Shown one piece after another: positions 44,869 through 54,692 of a DNA stretch of 64,000 bases. The position numbers and the translations under genes were made by a program. The number at the start of each line of letters is the position of its first letter. The first letter of the stretch is position 1. This DNA comes from Silvibacterium acidisoli (GTDB lineage Bacteria; Acidobacteriota; Terriglobia; Terriglobales; Acidobacteriaceae): contig CP085323.1 of assembly GCA_022870745.1 (NCBI GenBank), positions 620,001 through 684,000 of the forward strand, in the 5' to 3' direction. The notes beneath the pieces were generated by a model, which was not told the origin of the DNA, ran no database searches, and worked only from the letters and a program-made list of their open reading frames with translations.

Positions 44869-47800
44869 TTAGAATTCCAGACGCATCGAGACCTGTCCGG
44901 TACGGTTGCCACCATTCTCACTGGTTGTCGCAGAGGTGATGGTTCCGAAGGCGCTCGCGTTGCTCAGATCGAGGTTCGGCTGGCCCAGGTTGTTGTGGTT
45001 GAGCACGTTGGTAAAGGTACCTTCCGCACGCAGGTGCAGCCGTGTCGTAATCTCAAAGCTCTTGCTGAGACCCGCCGACAGGTTTACCAGGCCAGGGCCG
45101 GTGATGGTGCCAACTCCGCTGTTGCCGAAGCGGCCGATCGGGTTGGGAACCGGTCCGGAGCCACTGCCCGTGGTGCAGGGCGTGCCGAACTGCCAGCTCG
45201 GATCGCCGGGGCAGGCAAATGCCGCCGGATTGATCCAGTGCTCGCGGCTCTGGTGCGCAGGCTTCCAGCTCACACCCGGAACGATGTCGGGATGCTGCGA
45301 GCGGCCCGGAGGTGTCCAGCCGGCAGCCGACGAGCTGAGGCCGGAGCCAGTGCCCGAAGGATCGCCCTGTCCGCCTGGGAAGTAAGGAGTAAGGAACGCA
45401 CCGGTCTGCCAGAGGAAGATACCGCTGAGGCGCCATCCACCGATGGCATCGTCCAGTACGCGTGGCATGTTGGCGCCGAACTGTCGTCCGCGGCCGAAGG
45501 GCAGATCGTAGACAGCCGTGGTCTGCCAGCGATGACGGCGCGTGCCTTCCACGTTACCGAAGTCGGCATAGCGATCGAGGATCGAGGTGGCGCGCGAACC
45601 GCCGGATTCACCCGCAAAGCTGGTGCTGTCCGGACCCTGGTTGTCAGCCAGCGCCTTCGCATAGGTCCATGACGAGTCGAAGGTCAATCCATGCTGGAAG
45701 CGGTGGCTTGCTTCCACCTGCAGCGAGTGGTAGCTCTGGTTGGCGCCCGTGGCGCGAGTATTGATGACGCCCCAGTTCGGGAAGAGACGCGCACTCAAGG
45801 GCTGGTTATAGGCCGACACCGTGGAAGAGAACGGCAGCGTGTTTTCATCCGGAGCCCAGACGAGCTGGTGCGTTTCCGAGCCGATGTAAGAGACGCGCAG
45901 CGCGTAACCCGAACCGAAGTCGTGGTCCACGCTCAGCGACCACTGCTCGGTGTAAGGGTCCTTCCAGTTGGTGCTGTTCGCCGTACCGAAGTAGTCGGTG
46001 CCGTAGCAGGTGGTGCAGACGCCGTTACCGGCGGAGATCTGCGGCCACTGGTAGCCGATCGCGTGAGTGGTCTCGTTGTAGGTGTTGGTGTACTGCGAGG
46101 TCGCGGCCTGCAGCGTACCTGTGAGCGAGTAGAAGTTCGAACCGTACAGCGTGATGTTGTACATGCCGAAGCCGCCGCGGATCGCCGTGCGGTCGTCATT
46201 GAATGGACGATAGGCAAAACCGAAGCGCGGCATGACGCGCTTCTTGGGATAGTGCTTCAGGCCATCGGGAAAACCAGCAGCGCTGTTGCCCTGAACAGGC
46301 ATACAGGGCGCGCCGTTGATCGTGGCGCTGTTGGTGTTGTTGATGCCATCGGGATCGCATGCATTGGCGCTGGCGAGATAAGCCTGGGCAAGCAGGCTCT
46401 CCTTGCCGTCCGGATAGATGGCTCGGCCGGAGAGAGCAACGCCGGGATCGAAGTTGCCGATGTCGCCACCGAGGTCATGATAGCCAGGGTGCAGTTCATA
46501 GCGAAGACCGTAGCTCAGCGTGAGGCGCGGGGTTGCCTTCCACTGATCCTGGATAAACGCTTCGTAGTAAGCCGAGACGCCATCGTTATCGTGCTGCACC
46601 ACGTCATAGTCGGTGGTGTTGGGGATACCGCTCAGGAAGTCGGCGAAATCCACGCCGGTATAAAGACCCTGCGCGGAGCCACTCACCGAGTAGCCGAAGG
46701 TGCCGTAGTTGTCGGCGCCAAGGAAGCCCAGCGGCGACAGTGCTTCGATGTGGTAGATATCGCCACCGAACTTGATGTTGTGGTTCCCGTGTGTCCAGGT
46801 CAGCGAGTCCGAGTATACGAAGATGCTCGACTCGTTGACTGACGAGAGACGGTCTGCGCTTAGCGAACTGAGGTTGTGGAAGTCGATTTCCGGCAGGCCG
46901 TTGTAGAAGAGATTCTGCAGACCGTTCAGCCCAAGATTTTCGGTAAACGACTTGCCGTCGATGCTGTTGCTCTTGGTGTTCGTGACCTTGGTGAAGCCGA
47001 AGTGGAATTCGTCGATCACATTCGGCCTGATCGTCCAGGTGAGGTTGGTGCTCAATGCGTTCGAGCGATTAGTGACCGGCGACGAAGGCACGAGCAAGGG
47101 TTCAGTGTCCGTCGTGGGATAGTTCTTCCAGGTGTAGCGGCCCCAGACGAGGAACTTCTGGTTCGATCCGAAGTACTGATCGGCGCGGATGTCGAACTGG
47201 TCGCTCTTCTGGCTGCTGTCCTGGTTCACATAGTAGTTGGCGTTCTGTCCGTCCGTGTAGGAGGTCAGCGACGTGCCGGGGTCGGCATGGTTCGGGTCAG
47301 GATAAAAGCTGAGCAGGCTCTTCGCCGCGGCGTTCACGCTCGGCAGAACATAGCCGTAGCTTCCGCCGGTGTATGGGTTGCGAAGACCGGCGAAAGGATT
47401 GGTTGAGTCTCCAGTGGAGTAGTTCGAGAAGTCGCCGTTCTTCATTGCCGCAGTCGGCACGCGATATTGTTCGGGTGTCTGTTGCGGAAAGCGGTAACCC
47501 TCGTAGTCGCCGAAGATGAAGGTCTTGTCGTGGCCGTTGTAGAGATGAGGAATAACGACCGGGCCGCTGAACTGGCCGCCGAACGTATTGCCGATCTTGT
47601 GCGGCTTCGAGTCGGCACCATAGGGGATCGAGTCAAAGGCCGCGTTCTGGTGATACCAGAATGCAGCACCGTGTATGGTGTTTGTGCCGCCCTTGGTGAT
47701 GATCGAAACTTCGCCGGGCTGTCCGTATTCCGCGTTGTTGCCGACACCGTCCGTACGCAGTTCCGAGATGGCTTCCGTCGAAGGGAATGCGTCGGCGATC

Positions 47801-48480
47801 GGGCCGCCACCGGCCGCGTTCTGAATGGTGACGCCATCGACCTTGAATTCGGTCGCGAAAGTCGAACCGCCCTGAAGCGAGTACGATCCCTGGTCGGCCT
47901 GCACGCCGGGCAGGGTTGCAATCGTGCTGAGACCGCTGGTGCCGTTCGAACTGGCGCGATTGTTTACCGGCAGATTTTCAGCGTCTTCGCGCGTAAAGAC
48001 AGCGCTGATCGAGTTCGACTCGGTTTCAATGGCGGAGGCTTTGTCGCCGCTGACCGTCACCTGCTGCTGAACAGAACCTACTTCAAGCTTCGCATCCATG
48101 CGCAGTTGCTGGCGGGCGACGAGCTGCGCTCCGGCAACCGACCACTTCTGGAATCCGGCAGCCTCGACTGTGAGCGAGTAGTTGGCAGGCTTCGAATTGA
48201 GGAACTGATAGTTGCCCGACTCGTTGCTGGTGGTAGTACGCGAGACACCTTCGTCGTTATTTACAAGCGTGACGGTTGCATTTGGCACGACCGCACCGGC
48301 AGAGTCTTTCACCGTGCCGAGAATGGCGCCTTCGGTAGACTGCGCCCAGCCTGTACCGGCGATGGCAAAGGTGCAGAAGAGTGCGATGGCGACGAACCAC
48401 AGTCGCAGGATTGGGAACGAGATCGCACTTCTCTTTCTGTGCGAAATGGCGGCTTCCTGAACTCCATAAAAATGAATCAT
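44869..48480 (-). CDS. TonB-dependent receptor with carboxypeptidase-regulatory domain
   Basis: 1203 residues from the ATG at 48480 (AAGGAA about 11 nt upstream; the frame opens two codons earlier at a TTG). A long N-terminus precedes the signal peptide, which ends at GTGWAQS. The CarboxypepD domain (about 50-135: GAILGTVKDSAGAVVPNATV) is followed by a plug with ENLPVNNRASSNGT, EFKVDGVTIQNAAGGG and NAEYGQPGEVSIITKGG. The barrel ends NRTGQVSMRLEF. It is the largest receptor here. A LacI-type operator candidate overlaps its promoter, and downstream-type genes for amino-sugar kinases lie nearby. It likely imports an oligosaccharide used by that locus. Confidence 0.93.
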   Translation of the reverse strand: MIHFYGVQEAAISHRKRSAISFPILRLWFVAIALFCTFAIAGTGWAQSTEGAILGTVKDSAGAVVPNATVTLVNNDEGVSRTTTSNESGNYQFLNSKPANYSLTVEAAGFQKWSVAGAQLVARQQLRMDAKLEVGSVQQQVTVSGDKASAIETESNSISAVFTREDAENLPVNNRASSNGTSGLSTIATLPGVQADQGSYSLQGGSTFATEFKVDGVTIQNAAGGGPIADAFPSTEAISELRTDGVGNNAEYGQPGEVSIITKGGTNTIHGAAFWYHQNAAFDSIPYGADSKPHKIGNTFGGQFSGPVVIPHLYNGHDKTFIFGDYEGYRFPQQTPEQYRVPTAAMKNGDFSNYSTGDSTNPFAGLRNPYTGGSYGYVLPSVNAAAKSLLSFYPDPNHADPGTSLTSYTDGQNANYYVNQDSSQKSDQFDIRADQYFGSNQKFLVWGRYTWKNYPTTDTEPLLVPSSPVTNRSNALSTNLTWTIRPNVIDEFHFGFTKVTNTKSNSIDGKSFTENLGLNGLQNLFYNGLPEIDFHNLSSLSADRLSSVNESSIFVYSDSLTWTHGNHNIKFGGDIYHIEALSPLGFLGADNYGTFGYSVSGSAQGLYTGVDFADFLSGIPNTTDYDVVQHDNDGVSAYYEAFIQDQWKATPRLTLSYGLRYELHPGYHDLGGDIGNFDPGVALSGRAIYPDGKESLLAQAYLASANACDPDGINNTNSATINGAPCMPVQGNSAAGFPDGLKHYPKKRVMPRFGFAYRPFNDDRTAIRGGFGMYNITLYGSNFYSLTGTLQAATSQYTNTYNETTHAIGYQWPQISAGNGVCTTCYGTDYFGTANSTNWKDPYTEQWSLSVDHDFGSGYALRVSYIGSETHQLVWAPDENTLPFSSTVSAYNQPLSARLFPNWGVINTRATGANQSYHSLQVEASHRFQHGLTFDSSWTYAKALADNQGPDSTSFAGESGGSRATSILDRYADFGNVEGTRRHRWQTTAVYDLPFGRGRQFGANMPRVLDDAIGGWRLSGIFLWQTGAFLTPYFPGGQGDPSGTGSGLSSSAAGWTPPGRSQHPDIVPGVSWKPAHQSREHWINPAAFACPGDPSWQFGTPCTTGSGSGPVPNPIGRFGNSGVGTITGPGLVNLSAGLSKSFEITTRLHLRAEGTFTNVLNHNNLGQPNLDLSNASAFGTITSATTSENGGNRTGQVSMRLEF

Positions 48481-48544
48481 ATGCAAGGAAATTCCTTGTG
48501 TGGGTTATTTTTGGACGCAGTTACTGCCCTGGTTTGTGACTCGG

Positions 48545-48568
48545 ACTATAAACACGAAACGTTACAAA
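48545..48568 (-). promoter_or_regulatory. Promoter with LacI-type operator before the TonB receptor
   Basis: Minus strand TATAGT (48550-48545) is a good -10 box, about 65 nt before the ATG. Just upstream is TTTGTAACGTTTCGTG (48568-48553), whose AACGTT centre resembles PurR/LacI-family operators. It lies between the -35 and -10 positions, the classic place for repression. The gap 48487-48817 also holds the kinase terminator. Confidence 0.5.
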
Positions 48569-48769
48569 CCTGCTGTATTTCGACTCGGTGCGCTGCCGAA
48601 GGGCGATAATTCGCACAACATTCACAATGCCGAAAATATGGCACTGTCATGGATACGTTTTACTTTTGGGGCCGATACACGGAATACGCGAAGAAAGGCG
48701 AGGGATACGCGAGGCAATATTCTCAGGAAACACTTCGAAGGACAAGAAGAAGATTTCAACATGCAAAAA

Positions 48770-48795
48770 GCGGTGGAGCTCTTGCGCTCCACCGC
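48770..48795 (-). terminator. Intrinsic terminator of the kinase operon
   Basis: GCGGTGGAGC and GCTCCACCGC arms (48770-48779, 48786-48795) with a 6-nt loop. On the minus strand TTTTTGC follows. It lies 22 nt beyond the kinase stop. Confidence 0.85.
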
Positions 48796-48817
48796 ACAAT
48801 TCAGGCAGATTTTTCGA

Positions 48818-49741
48818 TCATGCAGTCGTCAATGCGCATTGCCGTGCGCGCCACAATGCACCTTCGAGCGGGTCGACCGCCTCGGGCAAGATGGCCGCCA
48901 CGGGCAGATGCTGACGAATCGTCTCGATCATGCTCTCCCGCACCATGGTGATGTGGTGAAGGATGCTGCCCGTAAAAGCGATACCGGGCATGGGAGCATC
49001 TGGTTCGCGATGACGCACCTGACGGAAAGCTTCGACTGCGGCCTCGGCCAGGAGCCGTCCACCGGAGATGAGGATCTGTGACGCAATCGCATCGCCCTGC
49101 TCCGCGCACTCCGCCACAATGCCCGCGAGCAGCGAAAAGTCGGGTCCGGGAACCTTGGTGGCAATGTCGATGACTTCGCCGATACTTGAAGCTGACCAGA
49201 ATTGCATGACGCGATCTATCACCATCGAGCGCTGACCGAAATCGAGCAGGCGGGTTGCGGTACGAAGCGCCTGATGCCCGATCCAGTAGCCTGAGGCTTC
49301 ATCGCCCAATACCGGGCCCCAACCGCCGACGTTCAGCAGTTCTCCCGCGCCGGTGCGTCCAATCACATTCGAGCCGGTACCCGCCATGGCAAGCACGCCG
49401 GGGGCTCCGGGAAACGCCGCATCGAGCGCAATCTCTTCATCGCCGCAGATAACGATCTGCCCACCGGCAAGCGGCGAAAGGATGCTGCGCATCCATCCGT
49501 CGGTCTGCGGCAGGCGAACACCCGCCGTACCAATGCATGACGCGACGACTTCGCGCATGTTTACGCCAGTACGCTGGGCCAGTTTGCCGAGCGCTTCCGT
49601 AAGGTTTTCGCGCGCCTGTTCCTGGGTTACGCGGAGTGGCTTGATGCTGCCGCCTGCTTCGCGGTCGAGAATCCGGTTGTCATCGCCGAGGGCGCAAATG
49701 GTTTTGGTGCCGCCTACATCGAGGCCGAGAAAAAATGCCAT
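48818..49741 (-). CDS. GlcNAc kinase-like protein (BadF/BadG/BcrA/BcrD ATPase family)
   Basis: 307 residues. ASKHA-fold motifs are in order: phosphate 1 GLDVGGTKTICALGD (residues 6-20), the loop ASCIGTAGVRLPQTD, adenosine-type LAMAGTGSNVIGRTG, and NVGGWGPVLGDEASGYWIGHQALR. The last block is typical of N-acetylglucosamine kinases. A late FTGSILHHI supports the same family. It would phosphorylate an amino sugar in the cytoplasm. The phosphodiesterase stop is one base before its ATG, so the two genes are one operon. The exact sugar is not set by sequence. Confidence 0.85.
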   Translation of the reverse strand: MAFFLGLDVGGTKTICALGDDNRILDREAGGSIKPLRVTQEQARENLTEALGKLAQRTGVNMREVVASCIGTAGVRLPQTDGWMRSILSPLAGGQIVICGDEEIALDAAFPGAPGVLAMAGTGSNVIGRTGAGELLNVGGWGPVLGDEASGYWIGHQALRTATRLLDFGQRSMVIDRVMQFWSASSIGEVIDIATKVPGPDFSLLAGIVAECAEQGDAIASQILISGGRLLAEAAVEAFRQVRHREPDAPMPGIAFTGSILHHITMVRESMIETIRQHLPVAAILPEAVDPLEGALWRARQCALTTA

Positions 49742-49742
49742 G

Positions 49743-51026
49743 CTACTGCTGTCCTTCAGAGAGCGCGGGAACCAGGATGGGAGAGAGAACGTTCAGCGAT
49801 CCATCGACCTTTGGAGCGTTCAGACCCAGCAACCGCGCAATAAGCGGGTATAGATTTACATTTTCGAACGGCTTGAGCTGTACACCCGGCTCAATGTCCG
49901 GCCCCGATGCGAAAAAGATCGCGCGCATCGAAGGCATTTCATAAGGATTATAGCCGTGCTCGCCCTTCGGCGGCGCCTTATCCGGCTTATCTCCGGCCGG
50001 TCCGTGGGCGCGGATCGCCACCGGCCCCTCCGGCACAATCACCGGGTCGCCCTCACGCGGATTGCTGTTGTAATGCAGCTCTGCCGGCATCTGGGCGCGA
50101 CGATAGACGCGGAAGTCCGCATCGGCTGCCCGAAGCTTGCGATAAGCCTGCGCAGCATCGGCCTCGGAGTGCGGATAAAGCAGCGGTCCAGCAGTCTCGA
50201 AATTGGTCAGCGAGGCGTATTTGTCGAGTGTGATCCACGAACCCCGGGTCTCCTCCATACCGTGATCCGCGACAACGATCAGGTCGATGGGCAGGTGCAG
50301 CGCATCCAGCTTCGCTTTCAAAACACCGATTACGTCGTCCACGTGATGCACGGCATCCTTAGCCTCGAGGCTGTTCGGGCCGAACTCATGGCCTTCGTGG
50401 TCAGGATCCTGCAGGTACAGCGTCAGGAAATGCGGCCGCTTTTCCGGCGGAAGCTGAAGCCACGCAATGACCTGATCGACACGCTGATCGAAGGGGATCT
50501 TTCCATCGAAGTGAAGATAGTAAGAAGGCCGTTTGCCGGCGATCTCCGCCTCGGAACCGGGCCAGAAGAAGCAGGCAGAACGCATGCCCTGCTGCTCTGC
50601 CAGCGACCACAGCGGCACGCCTCCGTACCATGAGCCGTCCTGCACCGCCTTCGCATCGCCAAGCCAGTAGGACTCCTTGCGAGCCGGGTCGTAAAAGCCA
50701 TTCGCAACGATTCCATGGTGTTCGGGATAAAGGCCGGTCACCAGCGTGTAGTGGTTGGGGAAGGTCAGCGATGGGTACGACGGAATCATGCCATCGGGCG
50801 CTGTAGCTCCCTCTTTGCCGATCGCCTCGAGGTGCGGAGCGCCATACTGCTTCACATAAGCCACACGAAACCCGTCGAGCGACACAAGAACCACGTAATG
50901 CTTCTGCTGCTGCTCAGGAGTGTTGGTGCCGTTGTCGACCGTAACAACCGGAACGGCGGTCTGACAGAAAGCGCCCAGGCCGATGAGGAGAGGAGCAATT
51001 GCGGCAGCGATACGGGAAATACGCAT
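49743..51026 (-). CDS. NPP-type secreted phosphodiesterase/pyrophosphatase
   Basis: 427 residues from the ATG at 51026, with AAGGA 7 nt upstream; a longer frame from 51101 is less likely. A signal peptide ends at GAFCQ. The alkaline-phosphatase-superfamily NPP motifs are complete: VLVSLDGFR (metal aspartate), PSYPSLTFPNHYTLVTGLYPEHHGIV with the nucleophile threonine in LTFPNHY (shown in two overlapping parts of the same stretch), LQDPDHEGHEFGP, VADHGME and KGEHGYNPY. Such ectoenzymes cleave nucleotide sugars, dinucleotides or phosphodiesters. Beside a GlcNAc-kinase-like gene it might release sugar phosphates outside the cytoplasm. Confidence 0.9.
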   Translation of the reverse strand: MRISRIAAAIAPLLIGLGAFCQTAVPVVTVDNGTNTPEQQQKHYVVLVSLDGFRVAYVKQYGAPHLEAIGKEGATAPDGMIPSYPSLTFPNHYTLVTGLYPEHHGIVANGFYDPARKESYWLGDAKAVQDGSWYGGVPLWSLAEQQGMRSACFFWPGSEAEIAGKRPSYYLHFDGKIPFDQRVDQVIAWLQLPPEKRPHFLTLYLQDPDHEGHEFGPNSLEAKDAVHHVDDVIGVLKAKLDALHLPIDLIVVADHGMEETRGSWITLDKYASLTNFETAGPLLYPHSEADAAQAYRKLRAADADFRVYRRAQMPAELHYNSNPREGDPVIVPEGPVAIRAHGPAGDKPDKAPPKGEHGYNPYEMPSMRAIFFASGPDIEPGVQLKPFENVNLYPLIARLLGLNAPKVDGSLNVLSPILVPALSEGQQ

Positions 51027-51124
51027 GAAAGATCCTTCCATCCAGCTTAAAGCAATCGGATGAAGAGAATGTTCACGGTGCGTGGCAGGGCTTTCCCGCA
51101 TCTGTTGAGCTTAGGAGGGTTTGT

Positions 51125-51703
51125 ATGAGCACCATCGACCGCCGCCAGTTTCACGCCATGCTGGCCGCTTTAGGCATATCTTCCGCCGGAACCGCCTGGG
51201 CAAAAACACCCGAGATGCTCAAGCTCTCGCGCAACGGCTGGATGCCGAATAATGAGCGCCTTCCGGTTCTGCTGTACCGCGCGGCGATTCCCATCTCAGG
51301 ACCAGACCCGGCCGCGCAGTTTGAAACGCTCTTCCAGCACAATGGATGGCCTCCGCAGTGGCGAAACGGCGTCTTCGATTTCCACCACTACCATTCGACC
51401 GCGCACGAGGTGCTGGGCTTCGCCGCCGGACACGCACGCCTGACGCTGGGCGGCGAAGGCGGCCACGAGGTAGCTGTTCAAGCGGGCGATGTGGCCGTGC
51501 TGCCTACCGGCACAGGCCATTGCCGCATCGAGGCGAGTGACGACTTCCTGGTGGTTGGGGCGTATCCGCCGGCGCAGTCATGGGATATCTGCCGCAGCGC
51601 ACCCGGCGACGAAGCCATCCGCCGTATGGCAGCGCTTCCCTTTCCTGGCTCAGACCCGGTGTACGGCAAAGCTGGCGCATTCGGCCAGCTTTGGCACACC
51701 TAA
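51125..51703 (+). CDS. Tat-exported cupin protein (YjlB-like)
   Basis: 192 residues, with GGAGG before the ATG. The N-terminus has [13 protein letters not shown] and an AWA cleavage site, a plausible Tat signal. The cupin core contains [19 protein letters not shown] (metal-binding His/Glu set) and [19 protein letters not shown]. The order and the phrase LPVLLYR..I match the YjlB-like group, usually cytoplasmic, so export is unusual. Function is not known. It is divergent from the NPP operon and meets the DUF4337 gene tail to tail with a 4-nt overlap. Confidence 0.82.
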   Translation: MSTIDRRQFHAMLAALGISSAGTAWAKTPEMLKLSRNGWMPNNERLPVLLYRAAIPISGPDPAAQFETLFQHNGWPPQWRNGVFDFHHYHSTAHEVLGFAAGHARLTLGGEGGHEVAVQAGDVAVLPTGTGHCRIEASDDFLVVGAYPPAQSWDICRSAPGDEAIRRMAALPFPGSDPVYGKAGAFGQLWHT

Positions 51704-52245
51704 CGAATAAAGAAGGCCCATGCCGCGATAGCGAAGCCAACGGTTCCAAAGCCGATGCCGAGGTACCAGTAAGCGCGCTGGCGGGTGAGCAGCGTGATTG
51801 AGGTGACAACGAGACCGATTTCAAGCAACGCCTCGCCAAGATCGAAGCGGCCGGCGTGGCGTTCGGCCTTGCGGACCTCGCCCTCGAACTCCTTGGCTTT
51901 CTCCTGCTCCTCGTTCAGATCGTCATTCCACTTGTCGAGATGAGACTTGTAGGAGTTCGTGATCTTGTCTGCCGTGGCCTGATCGCGAATTGGCAGCGCC
52001 TGCAGCAGATCGGCTGTCAGCTGCGTGTCGTACTGGCGATTCTTCTTCGCCTGGTAGAGATTCCACTGGTCGCTGGCTCGAGCCTGCGCCAGCACTGCTT
52101 CAGTATGTGTTCGATGCCCGAGCACCGTGGTGATGGCAACCAGCACCGCCAGCACACTCATGGTGAAACTGACTGGCTTTAAGCCTTTTCCCTCGGATGC
52201 CCGCTCAGAGTTCTCGTGCAACTCCTGTACTTCGTTCGATTCCAT
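51700..52245 (-). CDS. DUF4337-like membrane protein
   Basis: 181 residues from the ATG at 52245; the frame extends to 52413 over the previous gene. Membrane segments lie at about 28-45 ([17 protein letters not shown]) and near the end ([34 protein letters not shown]). A charged helical middle (about 60-125, [12 protein letters not shown] and [19 protein letters not shown]) is likely coiled coil. This is the layout of DUF4337 proteins, whose role is unknown. It follows the PfkB gene by 20 nt and probably shares its transcript. Its stop overlaps the cupin stop. Confidence 0.82.
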   Translation of the reverse strand: MESNEVQELHENSERASEGKGLKPVSFTMSVLAVLVAITTVLGHRTHTEAVLAQARASDQWNLYQAKKNRQYDTQLTADLLQALPIRDQATADKITNSYKSHLDKWNDDLNEEQEKAKEFEGEVRKAERHAGRFDLGEALLEIGLVVTSITLLTRQRAYWYLGIGFGTVGFAIAAWAFFIR

Positions 52246-52265
52246 AATTCGTACCTGCTGGGAGT

Positions 52266-53234
52266 CTAGTCTACGGACTGGACGGTCTCCCGTCGAGCGC
52301 TGGCGCCGTGGGCCGCGAGGAAATTCTCGAGCTTTTCCGCATGTCGAAACGCTTCGATGCCACCCGCCGCCGTGATCGACAATGCGCCGGCAAGGTTGCC
52401 GAACCGCAGGCATTCATCAAGCGTCAGCTTTCGCAGGTGGGCATGCAGAAAGCCGGCGTTGAAGCTGTCTCCCGCGCCAATGGCATCGATCACGTCGACC
52501 TCAATTGCCCGCGACTCATAGCGCGTTCCCTCAAAGAAGGCCGTCGCGCCTTTTTCCGCCCGCTTGATCACCAGCAGCGGCACCCGCGTTGCCAGCCGCT
52601 TCGCTGCCCGCTCGAAGTTGTCGTCAGCCATCATGGCGCATGCCTCGCGCTCGTTCGGCATCAGCACATCCACAAATTCAAGCAGCCGCAGAAACTCCTC
52701 ACCCCAGCGGTTCTGCGGATCATCGTTTGGATCGAGAGAAATAGTCAGTCCATGCCCACGCAGATGCTTAAGCAGCCGAGGCATATCAGGCCGCAGACCT
52801 TCCTGCAGGAAGTAGGACGCGAGGTGGAAGTGCCGCGCCGACGAGAGGTAGTCGAGATCAAGATCCTGCCAGCGCAGGACCATATCATTACCCGGATAAG
52901 TCAGGGTCCGGCGCGAATGCTGATGCTGAAGCAGTACGCTGACTCCCGTTGCGCCAGTGCTGCCCGAGTGGCGCGCACAGGAGAGATCGACGCCCGCCTC
53001 AGCCAGTTGATTTGTGCAGATCGAAGCGAGGGTATCGCCCGCGACCTTGGTAATGAAACCCACGCCGCAGCCCAGCGCAGCAAGGTTGTGCGCCGTAATC
53101 GCCGGCGAACCGCCCAGTCCAAGGTTCATGCCGCTGGCCAGTAATTCGCGGTCATCGGGCAGCACGGAAGGCAATCCGTGCAGGATCAGGTCTATGTTCG
53201 ATTCCCCGACCAGCGTTACATCGAACCGGCTCAC
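52266..53234 (-). CDS. PfkB-family sugar kinase
   Basis: 322 residues from a GTG at 53234 that overlaps the permease stop (GTGA). The longer frame from 53402 runs through the permease gene. Ribokinase motifs: DVTLVGESNIDLILHG at the start, GLGGSPAITAHNLAALG (sugar-binding glycines) and the C-terminal DAIGAGDSFNAGFLHAHL with the anion hole and catalytic aspartate. It phosphorylates a sugar or sugar acid in the cytoplasm. Coupling to a permease suggests it acts on the imported compound. The substrate is open; ribose, ketodeoxygluconate or amino sugars are possible. Confidence 0.9.
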   Translation of the reverse strand: MSRFDVTLVGESNIDLILHGLPSVLPDDRELLASGMNLGLGGSPAITAHNLAALGCGVGFITKVAGDTLASICTNQLAEAGVDLSCARHSGSTGATGVSVLLQHQHSRRTLTYPGNDMVLRWQDLDLDYLSSARHFHLASYFLQEGLRPDMPRLLKHLRGHGLTISLDPNDDPQNRWGEEFLRLLEFVDVLMPNEREACAMMADDNFERAAKRLATRVPLLVIKRAEKGATAFFEGTRYESRAIEVDVIDAIGAGDSFNAGFLHAHLRKLTLDECLRFGNLAGALSITAAGGIEAFRHAEKLENFLAAHGASARRETVQSVD

Positions 53235-54574
53235 AGGCGTGCCTCCGCAAGGTTGCGGCGGCCTTTGCGTCCGTAAACCCTCCAGAGAACCAGTCCCGCT
53301 ACTGCCCAGACTGTACCTGCAGTGAGAGCAAGGCGACTGAGATTGGTCCAGATAAAAGCGCAGACAATGAGGCCCAGCAACGAGATAAGAATGGGGAACC
53401 ACTGCGCGCCTTTACCCTGTCGCCAGCCAAGCACCGCCGAAGAGGCATTCACGCCCATGAACGCTAACAGCGCTCCGTAATTGAGCAGCTCGGTTCCCAG
53501 TTGATAGCTGAAGGCCATTGCCCCAGCGAGGCAGATTGCGCCAATCAGCAGAACATTGTTGCGGGGAATGCGGTTCTTCGGATGAACGGCGCCGAAAAAC
53601 CTGCCGGGAATCGCTCCCTCCTGGCCCATCGCCAGCAACAGGCGCGCCGCACCCAGCTGCGATGCCATACCCGAGCCGATCGTCGCCAGCAGCAGGGCTC
53701 CGTTGACGATGGCGAACATGATCGGTCCGCCTGCGCGTCCGGCGACATGCACATAGGCTGTGTCGATATCGGGAAACACCTGACCGCGCGGCCACACCAG
53801 CTGCGCAAGATAAACCTCGATCGAAGCAAGCACGCCGGTGATGAGGCAGGTCGAGATAATCGCACGCGGAATATCGCGCTCGGGTTTTTTCGCCTCATCC
53901 GTCAACGTGGAGATGCCATCGAAGCCGATGTAGGTCAGCACCGCAATCGACACGCCGCGAAACAATGCCGAGGAAGAATAGGTCGAACGGTCATAGAACG
54001 GAGTCGTGTAAAACGACGCCGCCTGATGCGGAAGATGCAGCAGGTACCGCGTGATCGACACAATCACCAGCACGATCACCACCCCAAGCGCGGCGGCCAT
54101 CATGGCGTTGATGCGTGCCGAGGTCTCCACTCCGTTGAGGTTGAGCATGGTGAACAACGCGGCGAAGAAGATCGCCCACGCAATGTAAGGAATCTCGGGA
54201 ACGAAGTTCTGTGCCGCCTTCGCGCTCCAGATCGTGCAGATGAGTGGATTGAGGATGTAATCCATCGCCATGCACCAGCCCGTCAGGTAGCCGAGGCCGG
54301 GGTGCAGTTCACGGCTGACGTACATGAAGGCAGAGCCGCCCTGCGGATAGCGGCGCGCCATGCGTCCATAGCTGACCGAGGTAAACAGCATGGCGACCAT
54401 GGCGATGAGGATCGCCGTCACAACATGTCCCCGCGCCTCATGGTAGATGACGCCAAAGCTCGGCATGGGCGCGGTCGGCTGGATAAGGATGATGCCGTAC
54501 AGCACCAGATCCCAGAAGCGCAGGCTTCGCTTCAACGTTACGCCGCCGGGGTTCACGGGAGCTTCGCCGGTCAT
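53231..54574 (-). CDS. APC-family permease
   Basis: 447 residues with about 12 membrane helices. The first helix region LVLYGIILIQPTAPMPSFGV carries the broken-helix pattern of amino-acid/polyamine/organocation transporters. AMLFTSVSYGRMARRYPQGG matches the conserved APC loop, and GFDGISTLTDEAKKPERDIPRA matches the well-known APC helix 6-7 motif. It imports an amino acid, amine or related compound. In this context, between kinases and a LacI regulator, the substrate could be an amino-sugar-related compound. That would be unusual for the family. Confidence 0.88.
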   Translation of the reverse strand: MTGEAPVNPGGVTLKRSLRFWDLVLYGIILIQPTAPMPSFGVIYHEARGHVVTAILIAMVAMLFTSVSYGRMARRYPQGGSAFMYVSRELHPGLGYLTGWCMAMDYILNPLICTIWSAKAAQNFVPEIPYIAWAIFFAALFTMLNLNGVETSARINAMMAAALGVVIVLVIVSITRYLLHLPHQAASFYTTPFYDRSTYSSSALFRGVSIAVLTYIGFDGISTLTDEAKKPERDIPRAIISTCLITGVLASIEVYLAQLVWPRGQVFPDIDTAYVHVAGRAGGPIMFAIVNGALLLATIGSGMASQLGAARLLLAMGQEGAIPGRFFGAVHPKNRIPRNNVLLIGAICLAGAMAFSYQLGTELLNYGALLAFMGVNASSAVLGWRQGKGAQWFPILISLLGLIVCAFIWTNLSRLALTAGTVWAVAGLVLWRVYGRKGRRNLAEARL

Positions 54575-54692
54575 GATTTCCTCAACTGAAGATTTGGCAA
54601 GATTCGCAGGAAACCTCCGCTGTGTCTCTTCGATTCCTGAAGACTGAAGCGGAGAAAGACGACCGCACGCACTGCCATAACAGCAAACGCCT

